Below, in pieces: positions 26,641 to 34,966 of a stretch of 64,000 nucleotides of DNA; position 1 is the stretch's first letter; every line of letters starts with the position of its first letter. A program made the position numbers and the translations under genes. Origin of the DNA: an uncultured Selenomonas sp. (GTDB lineage Bacteria > Bacillota > Negativicutes > Selenomonadales > Selenomonadaceae); NCBI GenBank assembly GCA_902780535.1, contig CACZFT010000003.1, positions 86,548-150,547 of the forward strand, written 5' to 3'. A model generated the notes under the pieces. It did not search any database, was not told the origin of the DNA, and saw only the letters and a list, made by a program, of their open reading frames with translations.

Positions 26641-29316
26641 TCATTTTTCCTGCTGCACGGCGCGGATGTCATCGAAATAAAAATGCGAGTCCACCGCCGC
26701 GTCACCAATCGTGTTGCAGTAAATTGCAAAGTGCTGCACGGCCGAACGGTCGAACGTGCCGCCGTTCTTTCCCTTGAACTGTGCAAACGGCAGCGTCACG
26801 AGCTGCGGCCGCGTCGTCTTTGCGAGGTTTGTCAGATCGACTTCGAAATCCTCGCCATTCGAATTCAGCTGGCAGATGAGCTTCTGGCCGCGGCCGTCAG
26901 GCTTCAGCCAGAACTGGACGGCATCATACGAGGACCAGTCTGCGCCGCCGAGGCTCTTGACGATGCCCGCATAGCCGCCTTTGCCAATCGTATAATGGAA
27001 ATCGAGCCCCGTCTCGCCGCCTGCATGCGTCGCCGTGAGCAGCGGCTCGACCGTGCAGCCCGCGCCGCAGTTCGTCGAATACGCCGCTTTCAGCAGGCCG
27101 CCGTCGCCATAGTAGCTCTCAAAGTCATCGACAAGCGCCGGATCTTTCGCAGGCTCCGGCATGTTGAAGAGCACCATGACACTGTCAGCCGTCTTGCCGT
27201 CGAGCGCGAGCTCTGCCTGACCGACCGTCGTGCCCGCTGCTGCGAGTGCATCAGCCGTAATCTCGCCTTTCACGATGCCTGCGCCATCCGGGACGGCCGG
27301 CAGCTTTGCGATGACAGAGCCATCTTTGCGCTTGAGCACGAATTCCGCTGATTTGTACGAACCAGCGACACGGGCCCGGATGGTCTCCGGCTGGAGCACG
27401 CGTTCCATAGAGCCTGGTGCCGTGAGATAGCCATACTCTGCTGCTGCCGGCCGAACCGTCACGGAAAGTTTCGACAGATCCGGCGTCTGCCCGGCAAAAA
27501 TCGATTGCGGCGAATTATAGAACGAGATGAATTCATTCACCATCTCATGACCGCGTGTCGGCGTCACGAGATATGGCTGATCAAAATTTCCTTCATTGAA
27601 ATTCGACCACGTCATGAAGTACGCCATCTTGTGCGGTGCAATCGTCCTCATGGCCTCGTTGAACCAGTCAGGACGCTGGTTGCCTGTCTTCGCGAGCGCT
27701 CCGCCGCTCGTCCCGACGAGGATGCCTGTCTCCGTCACGGCTGCGAGCTTGTCATGCGCATCCGCGAAATCGTCCACAACCTTCATCGTCGCATCAAAGC
27801 TCTTCATCCAGCCATCGTTCTTCTGCGGATCGCGATGATAGGTGTCGAACCCCGTGATGTCGATGAACGCGTCCCCCGGATAGCGCGAGAGGTAATCAGC
27901 AGCATCGGCCACTGGGCCGCCCGGCGAGTACGCGTAAAGAAGATTGTGCAACCCCTTGATATCGCGCAGATACTCCACGGTGTAACGGAAGAGGTTCTTG
28001 TACTCGCTCGGCGTGCAGTGCGCCGCGCCCCACCAGAACCAGCTGCCGTTGTTTTCATGGAACGGGCGGAAAATCACGGGCACATGTTCTTTCTGCAGGA
28101 TGCCGAGAAAATCTGCGACCATGTCGAGATAGCCATTATAGACCGCATTGAGGTCGCCGCCCGGCACGATACGCTGCACGACGCTGCCGCTCGTGTTATT
28201 CGGCGAGTAACCTGTGTAGTCATACCTTCCATCAATTTTCGGACGTTTCGCAACTTCTGCAAAATTTGGCATGTGACACGACATTGTGAGAATGGCGCCC
28301 TGCTTCGCAGCCGGCAGCACGAGGCGCGCGAGCTTCGTCGCATACGTCTCGCCGTTCGCGCGTTCCGCATCCGTGAGCTCGAGCTCGTTCCCCGTCAGCG
28401 CCAGGCCATCCATGCCGACAACGCCTGAGAAATCCTTCACGATATCATACGTATCCGACGCACCGGACAGCTTGCTGACTTTGCGGTTCATCTCGTTCTG
28501 ATGGCCGTAGAGCACCTGATCTGATGCCGCAATCCCCTTCATATAAGCATAGGCGCGCGCGGTCTCAGGAGAAGCGTCCTTATCCACGAGCGACACTGTC
28601 TGCGGAACATCGAGCTTCGCGAGATCCACGGGCTGCTGCTGCTTGACGGCCGTCTTCACGTCCACATAGCCGTCGGACACCTTCTCCGTGTCCGCACGAA
28701 GCTTGCCGACGAAGAGGTCGCCCTTGTAATCTGTATGGCTGCCGACGATGCTGACCATGAAGTACGTGAGCGGTGCTTCCTGCTTCGGGATGGGCACGCG
28801 CACATGCACGACCTTCCAGCCCTGCCCCGCACTTTCAGCCTTTTTCGTATCGATGGCAACATCTGTATTGATGACTTCCTGGCCCTGCGCATCCTTTGCA
28901 TAAACCTTTGTTCGGAACTCGCCGCTCGTCATCTGTTTCGGATGATAGTAGAAATCATAAGACACGACGTTCGCACCCGCGAGGTCGAGCGGCTGCTCCG
29001 CCGCTCCGCCATCCTCGAGCTTCACCTCGGACCAGTTCTCGTCTGCCTCCTGCGAAAAATCGACGCCGAGCCGTACGCAGCCGCCATGCTCGGACGAATG
29101 CTCGATGACAGGATCTCCCTTGTAGGCCCACTTTCCGCCGTATTTCCATCCATCGAGTCCTTCCTGAAACGTCCAGCTCACACCTTGCGCTTCTGCGGCT
29201 TCGGCCTGTGCAACGACGATTGCCGGCATCATCTGCGGCAGTGCTGCCGGGACACCCAGCACCATGCCTGCCGACAGCGTCAACGAGACCGCCAGATGCA
29301 ATCTTTTCAGCTTCAT
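26641..29316 (-). CDS. Secreted multidomain GH26 beta-mannanase
   Basis: Predicted to cut beta-1,4-mannan outside the cell or in the periplasm. The 891 residues begin with a signal peptide (cleavage near residues 35-42, after a hydrophobic run), then a beta-sandwich, carbohydrate-binding-like module (about 45-215), the GH26 barrel (about 235-590) and a second beta-sandwich (about 690-891). The acid/base Glu is in FRPFHENNG (about 420) and the nucleophile in AVTETG (about 527). The gene has its own consensus promoter and a GGAGGAG site. Two shorter GH26 paralogues lie upstream. The module assignments are inferred from composition and length. Confidence 0.88.
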   Translation of the reverse strand: MKLKRLHLAVSLTLSAGMVLGVPAALPQMMPAIVVAQAEAAEAQGVSWTFQEGLDGWKYGGKWAYKGDPVIEHSSEHGGCVRLGVDFSQEADENWSEVKLEDGGAAEQPLDLAGANVVSYDFYYHPKQMTSGEFRTKVYAKDAQGQEVINTDVAIDTKKAESAGQGWKVVHVRVPIPKQEAPLTYFMVSIVGSHTDYKGDLFVGKLRADTEKVSDGYVDVKTAVKQQQPVDLAKLDVPQTVSLVDKDASPETARAYAYMKGIAASDQVLYGHQNEMNRKVSKLSGASDTYDIVKDFSGVVGMDGLALTGNELELTDAERANGETYATKLARLVLPAAKQGAILTMSCHMPNFAEVAKRPKIDGRYDYTGYSPNNTSGSVVQRIVPGGDLNAVYNGYLDMVADFLGILQKEHVPVIFRPFHENNGSWFWWGAAHCTPSEYKNLFRYTVEYLRDIKGLHNLLYAYSPGGPVADAADYLSRYPGDAFIDITGFDTYHRDPQKNDGWMKSFDATMKVVDDFADAHDKLAAVTETGILVGTSGGALAKTGNQRPDWFNEAMRTIAPHKMAYFMTWSNFNEGNFDQPYLVTPTRGHEMVNEFISFYNSPQSIFAGQTPDLSKLSVTVRPAAAEYGYLTAPGSMERVLQPETIRARVAGSYKSAEFVLKRKDGSVIAKLPAVPDGAGIVKGEITADALAAAGTTVGQAELALDGKTADSVMVLFNMPEPAKDPALVDDFESYYGDGGLLKAAYSTNCGAGCTVEPLLTATHAGGETGLDFHYTIGKGGYAGIVKSLGGADWSSYDAVQFWLKPDGRGQKLICQLNSNGEDFEVDLTNLAKTTRPQLVTLPFAQFKGKNGGTFDRSAVQHFAIYCNTIGDAAVDSHFYFDDIRAVQQEK

Positions 29317-29373
29317 ATCCTTCTCTCCTCCGTATCTTCATCCAGCAAGCGTGATTGTTCTTGCTTGGATTTC

Positions 29374-29402
29374 ATTATACAGGATTCACTGTGTGCTGTC
29401 AA
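29374..29402 (-). promoter_or_regulatory. Promoter of the large GH26 gene
   Basis: Perfect TTGACA (29397-29402), 17-nt spacer and TATAAT (29374-29379) on the minus strand, 58 nt before the start codon. Confidence 0.9.
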
Positions 29403-29439
29403 TAAAAGCTATATCATTTATATTCAAGATTATCTTCTA

Positions 29440-31056
29440 TCAAAAGCTCCACGAAATGCAGCTGTAGACCTTCGCACGGTCGCTGTGCACCGGATTCGTC
29501 AGGGATTTGCCGCGGCCGTATTTCAGACTGAACTGGCAATTCGCCAGGAGGTTGTAGAACATGCCGACTTCCCAGCCTTTCTGCCCCTGCCCGATGCCAT
29601 CGCTGAGATTCGTCTTGACGAGCGCATCCGGTCCGAGATAACGATAGGCGAGATAGCAGCCGAAAAGGCCCGGACGGTCAGACGGGATGCCTGGGTTGCC
29701 GTGATAGCGGAGCTCGAGGTTCCACGCATTGTCATGACCGTGCTGATTGCCGTGCGCATAGATGCCGTTGAGCATCCAGTTGTGGTCGATGCGGTAGTTC
29801 ACGAGCGCCGCACCGATGTCGAGCCAGTCGTGATCGTAGGCTGCCGAACGGAAATGATACCATCCGAGCGATCCGTCGAGCTTCTTGCTGTATGTATAAT
29901 CCACGACGGCGCCATAATAATCCATACGCTGCTTGCTGCCGCTGACATTCCTGCGGTCGCCGCCAAGATTGTCAACATTTTCCTCCGTCTCCCCGAGATT
30001 CTTGTCAAAGTTGATGGAGCTGTAATCATAATCTCCGGATGCGCGGTACGCTGTCACTGTGCTGCGCTTGCTCGCGGGGACATAGCGCGTATTGTCCGTC
30101 CAGTTGTTGTACGTCTGTGCCTGCCCGGCGCTCTTCACCCAGATCTTCTTCGCATCGTCATCCGATGCGCCGAGCTCACCCTTGAGTGCGGACTGCACGC
30201 CGGACGTCTGGCTGGCGAGCCAGCCTTCTGAAAGACCATCGATGTCCTTCACTTCTGCATCCATCGCCATGTCCCAGACCTTCGCATCAAGATGGCCGCC
30301 GAAAACATGCGTCGCAAACTTGCTGCCCCAATGCTCAAGCTCGACGCCTTTGAGATTGGCATCACTGACAAAGCCGTTCTGCACCCACGGCTGGAAATCG
30401 CCGAACTTCAGTGTCTGCCCTGTCTTGCCGAGCGGGCCTTCGACATAGATCTTATCGAGGCGGAAGCCTGACGAGCGCGTCGAGCCGCCAATCCACTCTT
30501 CGTCATAAGCATCTTCATCGTTCCACTTGCTCGCGCCCCACTTGTTATCGATGGCGAGATGCGCTGTGAAGCCGGAGCCTGGAACTTCGGCGTCGGCATT
30601 GAGCCAGAATTCCTTCTCCCAGTACGGATCCGCCTTGTCTCCCGTCGGGCCTTTATGCATGTCGCGCATGTACTTCTGCGCAAAACCGCCACTCCACTTC
30701 ACGTTGTCGCTGTGCTTCTCAAGATTCGCGACGCGGACGCCGAGACTCGCGAGCTCATCACCGAACTCTGCTGCGAGCTTGTCGATTTCCGCCTTGTCCG
30801 CCGCCGGGACATCCTTCTTCGCCATCGCCCTGGCCACCATCTGCGCCATCTCATAGCGCGTGATGCTGCGTCCGCCTTGGAACGTCGCATCGCCATAGCC
30901 TTCGATGATGCCCTCTTTCGCAAGCTGCGCGACAGCATCATAAGCCCAGTGATCTCTCGGCACGTCGCTGAATGGATTCTGCGCGGCAGACGCCGTCGGC
31001 GAGAGTGCACAGGTCATGATGGCAAGCGCTGTGAGAATACGTTTTCTTTTCTGCAT
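29440..31056 (-). CDS. SLH-domain outer-membrane porin in the mannan operon
   Basis: The 538-residue protein has a signal peptide (ALSPTASAAQ), one SLH motif (FSDVPRDHWAYDAVAQLAKEG through YGDATFQGGRSITRYEMAQM), a short coiled segment (about 75-105) and a long beta-rich part ending in an aromatic residue (SWSF), as for outer-membrane barrels. In Negativicutes the SLH domain anchors such porins to the cell wall. It is the last gene after the ABC importer, GH36 and GH26 genes, so a sugar-oligomer channel is likely. The ATG at 31056 has only a weak purine-rich site upstream. The upstream GH26 ends 71 nt before. Confidence 0.88.
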   Translation of the reverse strand: MQKRKRILTALAIMTCALSPTASAAQNPFSDVPRDHWAYDAVAQLAKEGIIEGYGDATFQGGRSITRYEMAQMVARAMAKKDVPAADKAEIDKLAAEFGDELASLGVRVANLEKHSDNVKWSGGFAQKYMRDMHKGPTGDKADPYWEKEFWLNADAEVPGSGFTAHLAIDNKWGASKWNDEDAYDEEWIGGSTRSSGFRLDKIYVEGPLGKTGQTLKFGDFQPWVQNGFVSDANLKGVELEHWGSKFATHVFGGHLDAKVWDMAMDAEVKDIDGLSEGWLASQTSGVQSALKGELGASDDDAKKIWVKSAGQAQTYNNWTDNTRYVPASKRSTVTAYRASGDYDYSSINFDKNLGETEENVDNLGGDRRNVSGSKQRMDYYGAVVDYTYSKKLDGSLGWYHFRSAAYDHDWLDIGAALVNYRIDHNWMLNGIYAHGNQHGHDNAWNLELRYHGNPGIPSDRPGLFGCYLAYRYLGPDALVKTNLSDGIGQGQKGWEVGMFYNLLANCQFSLKYGRGKSLTNPVHSDRAKVYSCISWSF

Positions 31057-31127
31057 GATGCTTCTTTCCCTTTCTGTTTCCTTTTCCAAAATCCCCATTG
31101 TTTTTCTATTTTTCTGTTTTTTTGAAC

Positions 31128-32426
31128 TCAGGCATCCCCTCTTTCCCATGCTGCATAGTCCGCATTCTGTTTGGCAAAGATGCTGGCAGGGCTGTTGTAG
31201 AAATCGATGAAGTTGTTGACCATTTCATGGCCGCGCACTGCATCAACCATATAGGGCTGGTCGAAATTCGTCTCATCGAAATTCGACCATGTGAGGAAAT
31301 ACGCCATTTCGTACGCCCGCATGACATCCATCGCATCGAGGAACCATGCATCATAGCCGTTGTGACGCTTTGCCATAGCGCTCTTCCCCACGAGCATCCC
31401 CGTCTCAGTGACAGCCGCAACTTTGTGATGCGTTCGGGCAAACCGCTCGACGATGCCGAGGACGTCCCGAAACTCCTTTTCGAGGAAGCCATCGCTGCGT
31501 TTGGGATCACGATGATACATGTCGAAGCCCGTGAGATCGACAAAGCGGTCACCAGGATATGTACGGTTGTAATCGTCCTCGCTCCGCGTCTCGCCGCCGC
31601 CCGGCGAATAGGCATAGAGCATGTTGTGCAGGCCTTTCTTCTGAAGATAGGCCTCCGTATACTGGAAGAGCCGCCGGAACTCGTCCGGCGTGCAGCGGCC
31701 TGCGCCCCACCAGAACCAGCTTCCCGTATTTTCATGAAACGGGCGGAAGATCAGCGGCACATCTGCTTCTTGCAGGAATTGGTCAAACGCTGCGACGAGG
31801 TCAAGATACCCTGTGAAGACCCCGTTGAGGTCGCCGCCTGGCAGGATGCGGTGAACGACGTTGCCGTCCGTATGATCCGGCGAATATCCCCGATAATCAT
31901 AGCTGCCATTCTCGCGCCTGCCACGCTTCGCAACCTCGGCGAAATTCGGCATGTGGCAGGAAAGCGTGACGATGGCGCCTGCACGGTCGGCCTTGATGGC
32001 TACGTGCGCGAGCTTCTCCGCGAGCGTAAGGCCAGATGTGCGCTCATGCTCTGTGAGCTCGAGCTCATACCCTGTCAGAGCGAGGCCATCCATGCCGACA
32101 ACGGCAGGATAATCGCCCGTGATGTCATACGTGTCGGAATCGGTCTTCAGTTTCCTGCCGACTTTGCGATGCATGTCGTTCTGGTGGCCGTAAAGAATCT
32201 TTTCCGTGTGCGCGACAGCGCCGAGGTAGCGGAGCAGCGCCTTCGTCTTTGGCGTCGCCGCCTCATCTGCTGTCGTAACATCAGTTGCCTCAAGTTCTGC
32301 AAGATGGACGCGTTTCTTCGGACGGACTTTCGCCACTTTCATCACATAGCCGTCCCGGTCTTTTCGGACACGCGCAGCATCCTCTCTTGCAAACTCCGGC
32401 GCAATCCATCCAATCGTCGTCGTCAT
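31128..32426 (-). CDS. GH26 beta-mannanase without an intact signal peptide
   Basis: The 432-residue enzyme is a single GH26 barrel. Acid/base Glu is in FRPFHENTG (about 231), nucleophile in AVTETG (about 340), and substrate-site blocks YGHQND, SCHMPNFAEV and TWSNFDETNFDQPYMV are conserved. It begins MTTTIGWIAPEFARED, which looks like the last third of a signal peptide with its cleavage site (PEFA) but without the positive and hydrophobic parts. A TAG stop lies 21 nt upstream in frame and AGGGGGAACGAGG is just before the ATG. As written it should remain in the cytoplasm, where it could act on imported oligosaccharides. Confidence 0.85.
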   Translation of the reverse strand: MTTTIGWIAPEFAREDAARVRKDRDGYVMKVAKVRPKKRVHLAELEATDVTTADEAATPKTKALLRYLGAVAHTEKILYGHQNDMHRKVGRKLKTDSDTYDITGDYPAVVGMDGLALTGYELELTEHERTSGLTLAEKLAHVAIKADRAGAIVTLSCHMPNFAEVAKRGRRENGSYDYRGYSPDHTDGNVVHRILPGGDLNGVFTGYLDLVAAFDQFLQEADVPLIFRPFHENTGSWFWWGAGRCTPDEFRRLFQYTEAYLQKKGLHNMLYAYSPGGGETRSEDDYNRTYPGDRFVDLTGFDMYHRDPKRSDGFLEKEFRDVLGIVERFARTHHKVAAVTETGMLVGKSAMAKRHNGYDAWFLDAMDVMRAYEMAYFLTWSNFDETNFDQPYMVDAVRGHEMVNNFIDFYNSPASIFAKQNADYAAWERGDA

Positions 32427-32444
32427 CCTCGTTCCCCCTTTTAT

Positions 32445-33845
32445 CTAATGAATAGAAAGAATATATCCATACGCCGCCTTCGCTGGCCGGGCGACGACAT
32501 GCCACTTGCCATAATCTGGAACCTGGCTGGCGAAAACAGAACTATCCAGATTGTAGAAATCCACGAATTCATTCACCATTTCATGCCCGCGCGTACGGTT
32601 CACCATGTATGGCTGGTCGAAATCCGTTCGATTGTCGTTCGACCACGTCATGAACCAGGCAACGGGATGGCGCTCGAGCACGCGTTCGACTTCGGAAAAC
32701 CACGTTTTCCGCACATTTCCCCGTTCCGCCATCGCATGGCCGTTTGTGAGGATGCCTGTCTCCGTGACAGCAAGGATCTTATGATGCTCTTTCGCAAAGT
32801 CCCCGAGAACGTCGAGCGTCTTGTCGAGCGAGGCGAGGAACGCATCGCCCGGTGCAGGGTCGCGGTGGTACATATCGACGCCGACGATATCGACAAAGGC
32901 ATCTCCCGGATAACGCTGCGCATAATCCGCCGCGCTCCGAACCGGGCCACCCGGCGACCATGCATAGAGGAAGTTGTGGACGCCGCACACATCGCGCAGA
33001 TACTCGACAGTGTAGCGATAGAGGTTCTTGTACTGCGGTGCCGAGCAGCAGCCTGCGCCCCACCAGAACCAGTTGCCGTCGCACTCATGATAGAGACGCA
33101 CGATGAGCGGGATGTCATCCTCTGCAAGACGATGCCCGAATGCGGCCATGCGGTCGAGATACTCGCAATAGACAGCGTTGAGATCGCCGCCCGGCAGCAC
33201 GCGGTTCACGACATCGCCTTCAAGGACGGGCGTCGTATATCCCGTATAATCCCAGTCTTTCTCTCCTTTCGCTCCTCTTCCGCGCTTTGCCACGACATCG
33301 AAGTTCGGCATATGCGCTGTAGCCGTGAAGATGACGCCCTTGTCTGCGCCGTTCTTCAAGATGCGCGCCATCTTCTCCGGAAGCGTAAGGCCCGCCGCTG
33401 CTTCCTCAGGCGTGAGCTCGAAATCTCCATGCTCGAGCGCCTGGAAATCGAGTCCCGCAATGGCCGGATAATCATGCACGATATCATGCGTGTCCGACGG
33501 GTTCCCGTCCGCCATGCCCGCCTTGTGATGGAGGTCGTTCTGATGGCCGTAGAGCACGAAGTGCGACTGGCCGACGCCCGTGAGGAACGATGCCAGTGCT
33601 GCCGTCTTCGGCGTCGCCCGCGCATCGACAAGACGCACGGTGGCCGGCACCTCGCTGAGTGCCTGCTTCGTGACGCGCGTCTGCGGCGTGACAGGCTCGA
33701 CGAGCTCGACACTGCCATCTTCGCCCGGAGCGGGATCGGCCGTACGAGCAGCGAGGCAGCCGGAATGCGGAGTGAAGAGGAACGGAGTGGCAAGCGTCGT
33801 GGCGAGCGCCATCTGCAAGAAGCGGCAGCGCTTTCCCCGCCTCAT
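32445..33845 (-). CDS. Secreted GH26 beta-mannanase
   Basis: The 466 residues start with a signal sequence (MRRGKRCRFLQMALATTLAT; cleavage near residue 30-34) followed by one GH26 barrel. The acid/base is in RLYHECDGNW (about 253) and the nucleophile in AVTETG (about 361). The usual FRPFHE is changed to VRLYHE but the Glu remains. GGAGG lies 7 nt before the ATG, which overlaps the ABC ATPase stop (ATGA). Probably periplasmic, following the importer genes. Confidence 0.88.
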   Translation of the reverse strand: MRRGKRCRFLQMALATTLATPFLFTPHSGCLAARTADPAPGEDGSVELVEPVTPQTRVTKQALSEVPATVRLVDARATPKTAALASFLTGVGQSHFVLYGHQNDLHHKAGMADGNPSDTHDIVHDYPAIAGLDFQALEHGDFELTPEEAAAGLTLPEKMARILKNGADKGVIFTATAHMPNFDVVAKRGRGAKGEKDWDYTGYTTPVLEGDVVNRVLPGGDLNAVYCEYLDRMAAFGHRLAEDDIPLIVRLYHECDGNWFWWGAGCCSAPQYKNLYRYTVEYLRDVCGVHNFLYAWSPGGPVRSAADYAQRYPGDAFVDIVGVDMYHRDPAPGDAFLASLDKTLDVLGDFAKEHHKILAVTETGILTNGHAMAERGNVRKTWFSEVERVLERHPVAWFMTWSNDNRTDFDQPYMVNRTRGHEMVNEFVDFYNLDSSVFASQVPDYGKWHVVARPAKAAYGYILSIH

Positions 33846-34966
33846 GCTGCACCTCCGAGCTTGCCGTAGAGCAGGCTCCTGCCATCCGCCTTGCGGAATG
33901 CATGCATGCGATCCGTCGTGAAGACGAGCTCGATGGTATCGCCGGGATGGTAAGATTTTCCCGATGGCATGCTCGCAACGATGAGTTCCCGACCGCAGCG
34001 CACATGCAGCAGCGTCTCAGCCCCCAGGAGCTCGACGACCTCGACCGTGCCGCGCGCGGCGATGTCGATGTTCTCCGAGAGCAGCATCGCGGCGTCATGG
34101 ATGGCTTCGGGACGGATGCCGAAAACGATTTCTTTTTCTCCAGCAGCACGCAGGATATCCGCCTGCTGCTGCGGCACCTCGATCAGAATGCTCTCGCTGG
34201 ACGCGAAGAGACGCCCTTCGTTCTCCATGAGCTCCACGGAGAAGAAATTCATGGGCGGATTGCCGATGAACCCCGCAACGAACTGGTTGACGGGATGCTG
34301 ATAGAGCTCCATCGGCGTGCCGCACTGCTGGATGATGCCGTCGTTCATGACGACGATGCGGTCGCCGAGCGTCATGGCCTCTGTCTGGTCGTGCGTGACA
34401 TAGATCATCGTCGTCTGGAGGCGCTGGTGGAGCCGCGCAATCTCCGTGCGCATGGAGACGCGGAGCTTGGCATCAAGATTCGAAAGCGGCTCGTCGAGCA
34501 GGAACACCGAGGGATTCCTCACGAGTGCGCGTCCCATCGCAACGCGCTGGCGCTGGCCGCCCGAGAGTTCCTTCGGCTTGCGCCCGAGCAGCGATTCGAG
34601 CTGCAGCACGCGAGCTGCCTCCCCGACTTTCTTCTGGATCTCGCCCTTTGCCAGATGGCGGAGCTTCAGGCTGAACGCCATGTTCTCATAGACGGTCATG
34701 TGCGGATAAAGCGCATAGTTCTGGAACACCATCGCAATGTCGCGGTCTTTCGGCGAAACATTGTTGACGCGGCGGCCGCCGATCAGAAGGTCGCCGCCCG
34801 TGATGTCCTCAAGCCCCGCAATCATGCGAAGCGTCGTCGACTTGCCGCAGCCTGACGGCCCGACGAACACCATGAATTCTTTGTCGCGGATGTCGAGATC
34901 GAAATCCTTGACAATCTCGACGTCTCCGTAGCTTTTCTTGATATGGCTGAGCTTCACTTCTGCCAT
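33842..34966 (-). CDS. Sugar ABC transporter ATP-binding protein (MsmK/UgpC type)
   Basis: Energises the oligosaccharide importer. The 374 residues contain Walker A GPSGCGKST, the Q-loop, signature LSGGQRQRVAMGRALVR, Walker B FLLDEPLSNLD, and the C-terminal OB/TOBE region typical of CUT1 ATPases. It overlaps the GH36 gene by 13 nt. Having the ATPase inside the operon, not elsewhere, suggests it is dedicated to this importer. Confidence 0.93.
   Translation of the reverse strand: MAEVKLSHIKKSYGDVEIVKDFDLDIRDKEFMVFVGPSGCGKSTTLRMIAGLEDITGGDLLIGGRRVNNVSPKDRDIAMVFQNYALYPHMTVYENMAFSLKLRHLAKGEIQKKVGEAARVLQLESLLGRKPKELSGGQRQRVAMGRALVRNPSVFLLDEPLSNLDAKLRVSMRTEIARLHQRLQTTMIYVTHDQTEAMTLGDRIVVMNDGIIQQCGTPMELYQHPVNQFVAGFIGNPPMNFFSVELMENEGRLFASSESILIEVPQQQADILRAAGEKEIVFGIRPEAIHDAAMLLSENIDIAARGTVEVVELLGAETLLHVRCGRELIVASMPSGKSYHPGDTIELVFTTDRMHAFRKADGRSLLYGKLGGAA

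Noticed and set aside
31098..33869. A 923-codon plus-strand frame opposite the GH26 genes
   Set aside because: No domain, no ribosome site; the minus strand holds two certain GH26 enzymes.
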